This document shows positions 54,270-63,950 of a stretch of 64,000 bases of DNA, piece after piece (within the stretch, counting starts at the first letter, position 1; each line of letters begins with the position of its first letter). The stretch is taken from assembly GCF_006716085.1 (NCBI RefSeq), contig NZ_VFON01000001.1, positions 3,038,001 through 3,102,000 of the forward strand, given 5' to 3'. The notes below the pieces were generated by a model that saw only the letters and a program-made list of their open reading frames with translations, was not told the DNA's origin and searched no databases. The position numbers and the translations under genes were made by a program. Origin of the DNA: Leucobacter komagatae (lineage in GTDB: Bacteria; Actinomycetota; Actinomycetes; Actinomycetales; Microbacteriaceae).

Positions 54270-55174
54270 GCGAGCACCCGCCCTCGGCCGGCCCGAGCGT
54301 GCTGCGCGACCGAGCGCGACGCGCTGTTCGCGGATGCAGATGGCGTGCTGTTCGGGGTGCGGTAGGCGGAGCGGATCGTGCGCTCGATCTCCCGCGGCGG
54401 CAAGCCGATCCCTTCCGCGACCGGACCGAGCGCCTGAAACGCCTCCGCCAAGGTGGCGCCGTTCTCCGCGAGACGGCAGGACGCCCAGTACAGGCCGACG
54501 TTGCGTTCGCCGGTGCCCTGCCCGGCAAGCCACCCCGCGATCCGCCGTGTCCGTTCTTCGAGTGTGCCCCGAAGGGGAGCCTGAGGCCACGACAGCCGCA
54601 CCGGCTTCGGGTCCAGGAACTCCCGCAGCGCGCCCGCATCGACGGGATGCACCTCGCCGGCGGCGAGGTCGAGGAGCCGATACGCGACCACCTCGCCGTC
54701 GATGATCGTTCTCGAGGGCGGGGCGACGATGTAGCCGGCGGTGCCGCGGAAGTCGAGCTGCGCCGCCCCCGACGCCCACGACCGCTGCTCGATGGCGGCT
54801 GCTGGGTAGTAGGCGTGCAGCCCGCCCGATGGGGTGACGACCTGCGCCGCCCACCCATCGAGCAGACCGGCCTCGGTGGCGTGCTGCCAAGAAGCGGGCC
54901 CGCGCAGCGGATCGCCCTTCACGTCGACATCGACGACCTCGATCCCCGAGATGGGGCCGGTCGGGATGCCGATGTTCGCTTCCGGCCACCGCCGCCACCA
55001 CGCCTCGACCCGCGCGGGATCGGTGCTGGCGTCCTTGAAGCCGTGCGCGACGAGCGGCCGCTTCTCACCCGGCACGCACGGAAACACCGGCACCCCCAAC
55101 GAGATATAGTGACGGGCGGCCTCCGGGAGACTCATGCGGGCGACCGGGACGAGGAGCTGTTCGGCGTCCATCAC
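54266..55174 (-). CDS. Bifunctional DNA primase/polymerase (prim-pol)
   Basis: 302 residues. The prim-pol fold is visible: YISLGVPVFPCVPGEKRPL, then NIGIPTGPISGIEVVDVDVKGD with the catalytic acidic pair, and SGGLHAYYP. A helical PriCT-like end follows. It can prime the transferred strand or the excised circle without host primase. It overlaps ardC and the DUF2637 gene, so all are co-expressed early in transfer. Confidence 0.88.
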   Translation of the reverse strand: MMDAEQLLVPVARMSLPEAARHYISLGVPVFPCVPGEKRPLVAHGFKDASTDPARVEAWWRRWPEANIGIPTGPISGIEVVDVDVKGDPLRGPASWQHATEAGLLDGWAAQVVTPSGGLHAYYPAAAIEQRSWASGAAQLDFRGTAGYIVAPPSRTIIDGEVVAYRLLDLAAGEVHPVDAGALREFLDPKPVRLSWPQAPLRGTLEERTRRIAGWLAGQGTGERNVGLYWASCRLAENGATLAEAFQALGPVAEGIGLPPREIERTIRSAYRTPNSTPSASANSASRSVAQHARAGRGRVLA

Positions 55175-56277
55175 AGCCCCCGCACCAGAGACGAGGAACG
55201 CGCAGACCGCGCCGCCGGCTGCCTCCGCGCCGACGACCGGGTAGGCGGCTTACGCTCAGACTGCTTCGCTGCCGAGACCTCGGGGCCCTCGCGGTTGAGG
55301 CCGGGCGGGGTGCCGTCGCCGATTTGCTCGGTGTCGAGCCGATCCAGGATCTCGACGGCGACTTTCCGCACGCCCTCGGCGGTCGACTGCACCACCTGGA
55401 CGGGGTTCTTCCCGTCGGCGGCCATCGCCCACCCCGACACATACGGGATCGTGTAAGCGCTCGTGTCCATCCCATGTGCGGCTCCCACCATGAGTGCGAC
55501 AGACTCGGCTTCGACTTCGCCGATCCCGCGATGCTGGCGGGCTTGCTCCTGGTCGGGGCCGTGCAACTTCACGTGCGCGAGCTCGTGCACAAGGGTCTTC
55601 ACCTGGGCGGCATCGTCCATGTTTGTCCGCACTGCCACCCATTTCTCGATGAAATGGGTCCGTCCGTTCGCTCCGCCGATCATGCCCTCATGTGGCACCG
55701 GCAGGAACTGGAACCCGGCCTCGGTCACCTGCCGGATCAGGCCGTCACGGAGCCCAGCCGGGGCTTCGCCTTCGAGGAGCTGCGGCGAAGGCGGGAGCGG
55801 CACGTCCGGGCCGCTAGTCTGGGAGATGTCGAAGACGTAGGCGACTTTCGCGCCGATCATCCGCGATCGCACTACTTCGCCCGGCTTCGGCTGCTCTTTT
55901 GGGGCGAGCTTGCGCCACGACATCGGATCAGCGGGGTTTTTCGACGCGAACTTCCCGGTGACCGGGGCGAGGATCGCGTACCCCTTCTGGCCCTTCATGA
56001 CCTGGCGGCCAAGCTGTTCCCACTGCCGGAACCCGGCCACGTACGTCGGCATCGGGTCGGGCACCCGGCCGGCTTCCCAGGCGGCCTGGTGCTGGGCGAA
56101 GATCAACCACGAGTTGTTCACCGAACGGGAACGGAACTTCGCCGCGAACGTCAGTGCTTGTTTCCAGTCTTCGCCGGTGACCAGCTTCACGACCTGCGCG
56201 TTGAGCTGTTCGCGCACCTTATCGAGCTTCGCCTCCCGAGCAGCGCGCGCCTCCTCGGGGGTTCTCCTCGCAGCCAT
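55171..56277 (-). CDS. ArdC-like antirestriction protein
   Basis: 368 residues. The N-terminal ArdC domain (about 10-160) has FRSRSVNNSWLI and GFRQWEQLGRQVMKGQKGYAIL, typical of ssDNA-binding ArdC. The C-terminal zinc-peptidase-like part has LVHELAHVKLH. In ICEs and plasmids such proteins shield entering DNA from restriction. It leads the right-arm operon, as suits a gene expressed first in the recipient. GAGAGGAGG precedes the ATG. Confidence 0.88.
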   Translation of the reverse strand: MAARRTPEEARAAREAKLDKVREQLNAQVVKLVTGEDWKQALTFAAKFRSRSVNNSWLIFAQHQAAWEAGRVPDPMPTYVAGFRQWEQLGRQVMKGQKGYAILAPVTGKFASKNPADPMSWRKLAPKEQPKPGEVVRSRMIGAKVAYVFDISQTSGPDVPLPPSPQLLEGEAPAGLRDGLIRQVTEAGFQFLPVPHEGMIGGANGRTHFIEKWVAVRTNMDDAAQVKTLVHELAHVKLHGPDQEQARQHRGIGEVEAESVALMVGAAHGMDTSAYTIPYVSGWAMAADGKNPVQVVQSTAEGVRKVAVEILDRLDTEQIGDGTPPGLNREGPEVSAAKQSERKPPTRSSARRQPAARSARSSSLVRGL

Positions 56278-56298
56278 GACCGCCTCCTCTCGTCACCG

Positions 56299-56323
56299 GG
56301 GCGGCCCCGAGAACGGGGCGCCC
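56299..56323 (-). promoter_or_regulatory. Hairpin in the ardC leader
   Basis: GGGC-g-GCCCCG (56299-56309) pairs with CGGGGC-GCCC (56314-56323) with one bulge and a 4-base AGAA loop, 22 bases before the ardC start. It could act as a leader structure or partial terminator for upstream genes. No T tract. The rest of 56324-56494 shows no gene. Confidence 0.35.
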
Positions 56324-56494
56324 GTGCAAGCGAGGTACGCCGGGGCTGCCGGCGGCGGGTCGAGACGGTCAGCGAACAGTCAAAGCGGCAGGTTGGCCGT
56401 CAGGAACCCGTGCGGCAACTGACGTAGTATCACGGATAGCACTTACCAGGGCAGCCAGGGTGCTGGTTCGGCATATTTTGGCGATTTGCTGCGC

Positions 56495-57496
56495 TCAAGA
56501 TGACGAAAAGCTGGGCACGTCGATCTCGTGCAGCATCGCGCGGTAACGGCTAGGGGTGAGACCGGTGCAGTCCCGGAATGCGGTTGCAGCCCGGTTCCGA
56601 GACGCCCACCCGACTCGCTGCCCGGCCTCCGCGATCGACGCATCAGATTCGCGGAGAAGCCGTGCCATCTCCTCGACACGGAGCATTGTGAGGTACGCGA
56701 GTGGTGTCTTCCCATAGGCGTCAGTGAAAACGCGGACAAGCTGTGTCTGAGACAGGTGAGCTGCATCCGCCAGTTCGGGAATCGTCCACGAATGGCTGAT
56801 GTCGGAATGTAATAGTTCACGCGCCGCGCGCGCTTCAACACGAAGTGGCGCAAAACGCCGGTCTCGTGGAACGGAAGGCCGGGTCCGCGCTCGCTGATTC
56901 GGAAGAATGCGCGTAGAGGAGATGCGGATGTGCGGGGAGACCTGATCGATCACGGCGTGCCAGAGCGCTTGCATCCGGTGGAATCGGTCGCGGTACTGCC
57001 CGTCGACGCTGAGCGCAACCAACTCATCAAGCCATGGCATCAGCAGGCCGACACGATCCTTCCCGAGTCGCATCAACTGGGCGGGTTCGGTGTAGATCGT
57101 GTCGGCGACGCTCTGGGATGCGAAGCGATCCTGCACCAGGTCGATGTATTGCCAGAAGAACTGATCCAGAATGAAATCCAGATCAAGATAGATCACGGTC
57201 ACCGTGACGTGCCCCTCGGGCTGAGCGCCGCAGAGCACGTTCGCCCCGAGCAGCAGCACATCACCGACCCTCGCGTGCTTCTCGCCAAACTCGCTATACA
57301 CGAGCGCAGATCCATCGCGCACGATGACGAGCTTCACGCAATCATAGGTGGCCGGGTCGATGGGCGGATGGAATATCCGCGTGCGCGCAAGTAGGGGTTG
57401 GAACCGGTCTGCAGCATGCAGACGTCGGGTTACGCGTACAGGGCCCGCGCCCCCGCTACCCGCCGTCGTCACGATCTCTCCGGAATAGCACTTCAC
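56495..57496 (-). CDS. AraC family transcriptional regulator
   Basis: 333 residues from GTG 57496. An N-terminal cupin-like sensory region (about 30-190) precedes two HTH motifs at the C-terminus: TIPELADAAHLSQTQLVRVF and ASIAEAGQRVGWASRNRAA, then FRDCTGLTPSRYR. It sits between the pilus operon and the transfer operon and may control either. Lower GC and mixed codons compared with flanking transfer genes suggest separate origin. Confidence 0.85.
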   Translation of the reverse strand: MKCYSGEIVTTAGSGGAGPVRVTRRLHAADRFQPLLARTRIFHPPIDPATYDCVKLVIVRDGSALVYSEFGEKHARVGDVLLLGANVLCGAQPEGHVTVTVIYLDLDFILDQFFWQYIDLVQDRFASQSVADTIYTEPAQLMRLGKDRVGLLMPWLDELVALSVDGQYRDRFHRMQALWHAVIDQVSPHIRISSTRILPNQRARTRPSVPRDRRFAPLRVEARAARELLHSDISHSWTIPELADAAHLSQTQLVRVFTDAYGKTPLAYLTMLRVEEMARLLRESDASIAEAGQRVGWASRNRAATAFRDCTGLTPSRYRAMLHEIDVPSFSSS

Positions 57497-57760
57497 CGTC
57501 CCCTACCCGACCGCCATGCCGCTCAAGCTGACGGACTGGGGCGGTTCTGTGCCCAGCCTCAGCAACCTTGCAACATCCTCGAACTTCCCGAGAGCCACGG
57601 CAGCAGATAATCAAGAACGGTCCTCGTCCCAGCGACCTTCCACGACTATGCGGCAGTTCGCGTTCGTCTCGTTCATGTGCGAGGACGCTCTTCGCGAAGA
57701 CAGCCCGCACACAAGCACTGTTCCGAGGCTCCGAGCGGTGCGCCGACAAGTCGGAACCCC

Positions 57761-58702
57761 TTACCTCACCAGCTCCGACGTCTCCTCAGACGACAATGCC
57801 TCAACATCGTCAGTCTGCTCCCGCCCCGGAGCAGTCGCCTCGTCGATGCGGTCGCGTCTTGGGAGTGGGAGGAATACGATCACGCTCAAGCCGACTCCGC
57901 CGACGAGCCACACGATCCACCAGGGGAATCCCGCGGTGACTCCATCGCCGGCCACCTCCTGCCGTTGATCCTCTTGCTCGGGGAGATCAGCGATCCGAGT
58001 ACCCCGCACGAGGAGCCGGTGACTATTGACGCCGATAGGGGTGCAAGTGATGAGTGTGACGTAATCCTCTCCCGGCACGATGCGCAGCGCATCGCTCTGA
58101 TCCGGCAGAACAGTAAGGATCTGATCCACCTGATAGCGACTGGTCTCGCCGAGCACGGTCACCGTAAAGATGTCGCCCACGCGGGTCTTAGCCGGTAGCT
58201 CCGAGAACAGCTTCGCGTTCACCAGTCCCGAATGAGAGGTGAGTACCGAATGGGTCCCTTCGCCTCCGATCGGCAAGGAGGAACCGTACAGGTGGCCGAC
58301 ACCGCGGGAGAGCACGGAGTCTGCTGTGCCGTGGTAGATCGGCAGGTTGATCCCCGCCGAAGGATACGACAGGCGCCCCATCACGCCGGATGGCGCTGCC
58401 GCCAGAAGCTTCGTATAGTCCGTGAAAGCAGCATCCTCCTGCTCCGGGTTCACATCATAAGCGTAGGGATCGCGAAGCGGTCCTTGCGGCATCTTCTCGT
58501 TGTACGAGCGCGCGAGGGCGAGTTCAGCGTCACGATTCTCTTTCGGCATCTGCTCGACGGCATCGACGTAACCGGACAGCTCCGCATTGTGATTGCGGGT
58601 TGCGAACCAGTCGGCAGCGGAGTGGTACGTCAACAAAGCCACGCCGAGCACGATCATGATCTGCATCGGAAGACGTTTCTTCGTCTGCGAGCTCAGCTTC
58701 AT
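57761..58702 (-). CDS. Class C (pilin) sortase
   Basis: 313 residues from ATG 58702 (AGGAG upstream). N-terminal helix (MQIMIVLGVALLTYHSA), lid motif DPY at 78-80, catalytic His157 (LTSHSGL), Cys220 (LITCTP) and Arg229 (HRLLVRG), and a second C-terminal helix typical of class C enzymes. It polymerises the upstream pilins through their LPxTG-type signals. The 264 bases to the AraC gene show no gene. Confidence 0.93.
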   Translation of the reverse strand: MKLSSQTKKRLPMQIMIVLGVALLTYHSAADWFATRNHNAELSGYVDAVEQMPKENRDAELALARSYNEKMPQGPLRDPYAYDVNPEQEDAAFTDYTKLLAAAPSGVMGRLSYPSAGINLPIYHGTADSVLSRGVGHLYGSSLPIGGEGTHSVLTSHSGLVNAKLFSELPAKTRVGDIFTVTVLGETSRYQVDQILTVLPDQSDALRIVPGEDYVTLITCTPIGVNSHRLLVRGTRIADLPEQEDQRQEVAGDGVTAGFPWWIVWLVGGVGLSVIVFLPLPRRDRIDEATAPGREQTDDVEALSSEETSELVR

Positions 58703-58988
58703 GGCTTCTCCTAACGGGCCGGTCATGGGTGTGGAGCGTGAAATAGAGGAACGACCGGGGCGGCACCGGCTCTCGTTAGGGGGAGAGAACTATTCCGGCA
58801 CTGCTCAGGGGGTGAGCAGGCGGGAGGGAAAGTGGTGTCCGCCCCGATCGTTGGATCAGATGCGCGACCTTGGGGAAAGGCGGTGGGCATCTGAGGTGAC
58901 CAGGCTTGTCGCCGGCCTCGTTTGGGGGTGAGGCTCGGGAACTATCGCGTCAGGGGAATCGACCGATACGCCTGGCCGGTCAGGTGGC

Positions 58989-60560
58989 TCAGCTCTGCTG
59001 GCCGGTCTTGCGACGCGACAACATAGCAGCTGTCACACCGCCCGCGAGAAGCAGCAGACCGAGCACGGTGAGCACGGTGGTGCCCGCACCACCGGTGAGC
59101 GGGAGCTCGAAGCCGGCGTTGTGGGGCACGTTCTTCACCGGCAGGGTGATCTCGGTCGCCTGATCCGTGACCGTGAACTCGATCGGCTCGGCAAGCAGTT
59201 CGAAGCCCGCCGGAGCAACGGTCTCAAGCAGCCAGTAGCTCTGGTAACCCGCGTCGCCCTCAGCGACCTCTTCACCATCAGCGAAGTTGCTGTAGCGCAA
59301 ACCATCGATCGCTGCCAGGCCATCGGCGTCCGAGACGAACTCCGACTGCTCCACGGCGGAGGCACCGGTGCCGGTCGTGATCGTCACGAAGCCACCCGCA
59401 GACGGATCGGCGGCGAACGCCTCGGCAGCGGCACGCGAGGTGAACACGCGGAAGGTCGCACCCTCAAGAGTCTTGGTGGTGTCCTTCGCGTCCTGCTTGA
59501 GGATCGTGAACCCACCGAAGCGGGTTTCCACCGGATCCGACGGAACCGGACCACCGGGCTCACCCGGAGGCGTGCAGTTCTCGGTCTCGCCTTCAGCGCA
59601 CGGGGGCTGGTAGCCGGGATCGTTGGGATCCCAAGTGAAGCTGTGCTCGTTCGGGTACAGCACGGCGTGGTTGGCGATCTCGCCAGAGGCGATGACCTTG
59701 GTGTCGATCTCAACCTGCACCTGGGCAGTCGCGTCGGCCTGCCAGGCAGCAGCCAGCTTCGCCAGACCGGTGTCGGTGAGGGTGACGGAGACACTGTTGG
59801 TCGCGGCGAAGTAGTCGATGCTGTAGTCGCCGGTTTCGAGGGTTCCGCCGCCGGTGAGCGACACACGTGCCGGGGAGACGTACTCAAGCTTCGAGTCGAG
59901 CGGATCCACGATGCGGTAGCCGCTCAGCTCGGCCACCTTCGGGATGTCGCCGTTGATCGTCCAAGTTACGGTGTCACCGAGCTTCACGCTGTCCGCGTCT
60001 TCGACGGTCTTGGTGATTCCGGTGGTCGAGTTCTTCGGGTACACGTGCACGTCGTACAGCCACTCGCTGGTGTTCGTGGGGTGCGTGAGCGGCAGCGTGA
60101 TGAGGAACGGATCCGAGGGAGTGACGCCGGCCGGGTAGCCGGTCTCGGTCACGAGGTACAGACCCAACGGCAGGCCCGAAAGCTGGGCCAGTCCGGTGCC
60201 GTCGGTGGTCGCCGAGGTACCGGCGACCGCTGCGGTGTCGGCCTGCGCCTGCGCGAGGGTCAGATTCGCGGCGGCCTCCCAGCCAGCGTTGGTGCTGAGG
60301 TCGATGCCGGGCACCTGCTTCGCGGTGAAGGTGATGCCACCCATCGGCTCCATATCGACGGTCTGCTCAAGGCCGTTGGCCTCGACGCCCAGCACGTCGC
60401 CCTGCTCGAACTTGTGGATGTTGAGCGTCGCGGTCGCGTCCGGATCGAGATCGACGATCGGGGCGGCCTGCGCGGCCGACCCTCCGCCGATCACGAGCAG
60501 CGCTGCCGCAGCAACCGCGCTCAGGCCCGCGAGCAGGCCTCTCTTACGTGGACTGGTCAC
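58989..60560 (-). CDS. Major pilin, SpaH/EbpB type, LPLTG anchored
   Basis: 523 residues from GTG 60560 (AGGATAAGAAA upstream). A signal peptide ends near AQAA (about 33). The pilin motif VHVYPKN gives Lys176 as the link site. An E-box YWLLETVAPAGFE lies in the last Cna_B domain. The C-terminal signal is LPLTG, helix and basic tail. Three Cna-like domains with likely internal isopeptides are expected. The sortase follows after 286 bases without another gene. Confidence 0.93.
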   Translation of the reverse strand: MTSPRKRGLLAGLSAVAAAALLVIGGGSAAQAAPIVDLDPDATATLNIHKFEQGDVLGVEANGLEQTVDMEPMGGITFTAKQVPGIDLSTNAGWEAAANLTLAQAQADTAAVAGTSATTDGTGLAQLSGLPLGLYLVTETGYPAGVTPSDPFLITLPLTHPTNTSEWLYDVHVYPKNSTTGITKTVEDADSVKLGDTVTWTINGDIPKVAELSGYRIVDPLDSKLEYVSPARVSLTGGGTLETGDYSIDYFAATNSVSVTLTDTGLAKLAAAWQADATAQVQVEIDTKVIASGEIANHAVLYPNEHSFTWDPNDPGYQPPCAEGETENCTPPGEPGGPVPSDPVETRFGGFTILKQDAKDTTKTLEGATFRVFTSRAAAEAFAADPSAGGFVTITTGTGASAVEQSEFVSDADGLAAIDGLRYSNFADGEEVAEGDAGYQSYWLLETVAPAGFELLAEPIEFTVTDQATEITLPVKNVPHNAGFELPLTGGAGTTVLTVLGLLLLAGGVTAAMLSRRKTGQQS

Positions 60561-60622
60561 TTTCTTATCCTTTCGATGGGTGACAAAAAACTTCGATGAG
60601 AACGCAGAGTCAGAGGAGGGGG

Positions 60623-63600
60623 TCATTCCGCCGGCCCCGTACGGGGCACGAGCTGGCGTCGAATCACCCAGGCCACCGCGCCCGCAGCGCCGGCGAGCAG
60701 CAGCCCGAACACCAGCAGGTTCACGCCCAGGCCGCCCGCGAGCGGCAGCGGGATCGCGGCGATGTCGGTCACGCGGATCGTGTCGGCGGCGTTTCCGACG
60801 ACCGTGGCCTGCGGGTTGAGGACGCTCTGGTGGATCGTCACTGCACCCTGCGAGTCGAGCGTGAACGCGACCGGCTGCGCCAGGAGGCTGTGCCCGGCAG
60901 GAGCCTTCGTCTCGATCAGCCAGTACGTGTCACCGGGACGCAGCGAGGAGGTAGCGAACCTGCCGGTCTCCCCGGCGACCGGGGTCACGAGGATCGGCGC
61001 ATCCGGATCGGCGTCGGCTGGCGCCCCGTTGTCATCGGTGCGGATCTCGAACGCCGAGCCGTCGATCGGGCCGGCGTCACCGGCACCCTCGGGCGTGCCC
61101 CATTTTTCGATGAAGATTCCGGCGAGCACCGCATGGGTGGTGCTGCAGGGATGCTCCGCCGTGCACGCCATCGGCGGGAACGGGAGCGTCGGCGACGCGG
61201 GGTCGCCCGGCTTCACGGTGTGCGTCGCGATACCGTGGGCGCGGTTCGTGAGCGTCACGAATCCCGCATCGTCCTTCACAATCACTCGGTAGCTGAGCAC
61301 CGCCCGCCCGCCCGGGGGCACCTCGACAGGGTCGGATTCCAGGGTGGTACCGGCCGGATCGGGCATCGGCTCCGGAGTTCCGCCGTTGAGGGACACCTCC
61401 GCGGAGCCCGGCACGAACTCGGCGTAGGCGAGCACGTCGCTCAGGTCGTCAGTGAGGATCACCGCGTGGATCGCGCCCTTCACGCTCTCGGCCGTCACCC
61501 GGTAGGTGATCTCCTGGCCCGGCGAGACTTCGGCACCCGTTTCGGGGTCGGCGGCCTTCTCCATCGTCCAGGAGTGGACAGGGTTCGCCGTGCACGTCGT
61601 GCTCGCGGCAGGGCAGTCCGTCGGCGGGTTCTGCCCTGCCGGAACCAGGAAGTTGCCGAGGTTCGAATCGCCGCGCTCGCCGTCCGGCTTCACTGTGACG
61701 GTGAACGTGACCGTGCCCGTGTTGACCGCCTGCGGCAGGGTGCCTTCGACGTGGAGCTGATCGCCGGCGGCGTTGAACGTCGCGGTCGCGTTGCCCTGCA
61801 ACGGCGGGGACAGCACCAGCGAGTCCTGATCGATGACCGCATCATCGACGACGCCGGCGAGGTTGTCGACATAGTCGATGTGCGCCGCGGGGTTGCCGAC
61901 CTTGGAGAAGGTCAGCGTGTAGGTGAGAGTCTGCCCCGCGATGACCGGGGTGGTCTCGCCGACATCGACGCTCTTGGACGCGGTGAGCGTGGACTTCTCA
62001 GCCTCGACCGCCAGCAGAACCGCATCGACCGCGAATCGGTCGCAGGAGTCGAGCACCTGCACCTTCAACAGACAGTCCACCGGATCGGCCCCGGTCGGTG
62101 CCGTAAACACCGGGTTCTGCGCGGTCGCTTTGTCGAACGACCCGCCGCAGCTCGACGTCCACTGGTAGCGGTAGGCGGGCTCCCCGCCCGAGGCGTCAGC
62201 CGTGAGCTGCACGGTCTGCCCGGCGGCGACGGTGGTCTTGTCTGCGGCGGCCTGCACCTTCGGGCCGCGGTCGATGCCGGTCATCAGGTTGAAGTTGAAG
62301 AAGGCGCGCTGCGCGGCCGTTTTCTCGGCGGTTGTCCCGGAGCGGGTCAGGTCGTGACCGCCCTGGTACATGACCATGCCGTTCGTCGGATCGCCGAAGC
62401 CGCGCCCGTATACCATCTGCGCGGCCGGGCCGAGCGACCTCTGATCCTTACCGGGCAGGATGTTCTTCTGGTCGGGATCCCAGGTCAGGACGCGGGAGGT
62501 GTCCCGCCACTGGCTGGTGAGCGAGGGGAGGTAGATCTGCTCGGAGCCGTTCTGCGACGAGCCGTCGGTGGTGCCCCAGAACTGCATGATGGGATCGCTG
62601 CGCTGGGTGGTCGTCTCGTACGGCACGGATCCGTCATCGTGGTTGCCGTAGGGCACCATGCCGTTGGTGGTCAGGAAGGAGAAGCTGCCCAGCGGGTAGG
62701 TGATGCCTCCCGCGGTGCCCTGCATGTTCTCGAGTACGCTCACGGCGTGGCAGCCGGCCCAGATGTAGCCGCCCTGCTCGTTGAAGTTGAGCAGATTGCT
62801 GTGCGTGGCAACCGCAGGGTCGGCGTGCGGCATCACGTAGAGGTCGTCGCAGGAGGTGAGCTCGCTCGGCTCCTTGAAGTACGGTTTGCGAGGATCAAGT
62901 TCAGCCGGCTTGGTGCTTGACTTGTTGAAGCCGATGCCTGCGTTCGTGTAGTAGGCGCCGGCGATCGAGCCGTTCTTCGCATCGAGAGCGGTCTTCGGCC
63001 AGGACTGAACTTCGCCGTATACCGGGGCGGTGAAGCCCTCGGTCACCCGGTCGAACACGACTCCGTCAGTGGGTTTGCCTTTGCTGTCCACCCCGGCGCC
63101 CCACTGGTTGATCGCGTTCTGAATGAACGGAACATACTCGGGCATGATGATGAACGCGCCCGTGGAGTACGTGCGGGTCTCGGTGGTGCCTGCGGGCTTG
63201 ATCCGCTCGGTCGTCGCGGTGAAGTCGACATCCGCATCTGCCGCTTTATCGTCGGCGATGACCCACAGCACCGGCACCTGATAGTTCAGCAGCAGATCCT
63301 GCACGAACCCGTACGGGCGGAGCTGGTTCGCGTAGGTGCGGCCGAAAGTGCCGTTGCCTCCGAAGTCGACGATCACCGCGCCCTCCGGAATCGTCTGTCC
63401 GGTTGCGGTCTCCGGCAGTACAAACGGGCTCACCTCGACCGGCATGTTCTGGGGATCTTCGACAAGGCCTGGGGTATCACCGGCAGGGTCATCGGCGGGC
63501 GCATCGTCCGGTTCCGCACCATCGGGCTGGCTCGGCGCCTGCTCATCTGGGGTCGGGCCGGTTTCGTCGGTTGCGGCCTCGTCCGGCACAGCCTCGATCG

Positions 63601-63721
63601 TGTCGGCGGGGAGATCGTTCTCGGCCCAGGCAGCGAGCGTAGGCGCCGTGAACAGGCCCATCGCGAGGATCGCGACCGTGAACAATGAGGTCAGGAGTAG
63701 GCGAAATCGTGACTTAGTCAT
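60623..63721 (-). CDS. Pilus tip / large adhesin with LPLAG signal
   Basis: 1032 residues from ATG 63721. Signal peptide, then an acidic Asp/Pro/Glu-rich linker (about 30-95). A large N-terminal domain (about 100-500) has no match I recognise. An Ig-like domain and two DUF11-type repeats (ASKSVDVGE, MEKAADPETG) follow, then a Cna_B/SpaA domain with E-box YWLIETKAPAGH. The sorting signal reads LPLAG with Ala in place of Thr, then helix and basic tail. It starts the pilus operon, 62 bases before the major pilin. Confidence 0.85.
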   Translation of the reverse strand: MTKSRFRLLLTSLFTVAILAMGLFTAPTLAAWAENDLPADTIEAVPDEAATDETGPTPDEQAPSQPDGAEPDDAPADDPAGDTPGLVEDPQNMPVEVSPFVLPETATGQTIPEGAVIVDFGGNGTFGRTYANQLRPYGFVQDLLLNYQVPVLWVIADDKAADADVDFTATTERIKPAGTTETRTYSTGAFIIMPEYVPFIQNAINQWGAGVDSKGKPTDGVVFDRVTEGFTAPVYGEVQSWPKTALDAKNGSIAGAYYTNAGIGFNKSSTKPAELDPRKPYFKEPSELTSCDDLYVMPHADPAVATHSNLLNFNEQGGYIWAGCHAVSVLENMQGTAGGITYPLGSFSFLTTNGMVPYGNHDDGSVPYETTTQRSDPIMQFWGTTDGSSQNGSEQIYLPSLTSQWRDTSRVLTWDPDQKNILPGKDQRSLGPAAQMVYGRGFGDPTNGMVMYQGGHDLTRSGTTAEKTAAQRAFFNFNLMTGIDRGPKVQAAADKTTVAAGQTVQLTADASGGEPAYRYQWTSSCGGSFDKATAQNPVFTAPTGADPVDCLLKVQVLDSCDRFAVDAVLLAVEAEKSTLTASKSVDVGETTPVIAGQTLTYTLTFSKVGNPAAHIDYVDNLAGVVDDAVIDQDSLVLSPPLQGNATATFNAAGDQLHVEGTLPQAVNTGTVTFTVTVKPDGERGDSNLGNFLVPAGQNPPTDCPAASTTCTANPVHSWTMEKAADPETGAEVSPGQEITYRVTAESVKGAIHAVILTDDLSDVLAYAEFVPGSAEVSLNGGTPEPMPDPAGTTLESDPVEVPPGGRAVLSYRVIVKDDAGFVTLTNRAHGIATHTVKPGDPASPTLPFPPMACTAEHPCSTTHAVLAGIFIEKWGTPEGAGDAGPIDGSAFEIRTDDNGAPADADPDAPILVTPVAGETGRFATSSLRPGDTYWLIETKAPAGHSLLAQPVAFTLDSQGAVTIHQSVLNPQATVVGNAADTIRVTDIAAIPLPLAGGLGVNLLVFGLLLAGAAGAVAWVIRRQLVPRTGPAE

Positions 63722-63950
63722 GTCGAGCGTGCTCCTCGTTCGGTGCAAGGTTCTGAGCGGGGGCCTCGCCGCAGTGAGCGACGAGCGGGACGGTGACAGT
63801 TGCGGCGATGACCGGCGCGTCCCACGTTGATGAGGCCAATATCTGCCGGGCAGAGGCGGACTCGCCAGACGTCGTGGTTGCGTCCGGAGCAGCGTCTGTC
63901 ACAGGAGCCCCCTTCGCGATGCCGTGTCTGCCGGTTGCCGGAGGAAGCAT
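63714..63950 (-). CDS. Possible small ORF upstream of the tip pilin
   Basis: 78 codons from ATG 63950, overlapping the tip-pilin start by 8 bases. Composition is plausible (Ala/Thr-rich, then VAHCGEAPAQN) and the overlap resembles real gene pairs here, but no ribosome site or family supports it. It may simply be pilus promoter DNA. Bases 63951-64000 show nothing clear. Confidence 0.25.
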   Translation of the reverse strand: MLPPATGRHGIAKGAPVTDAAPDATTTSGESASARQILASSTWDAPVIAATVTVPLVAHCGEAPAQNLAPNEEHARHD

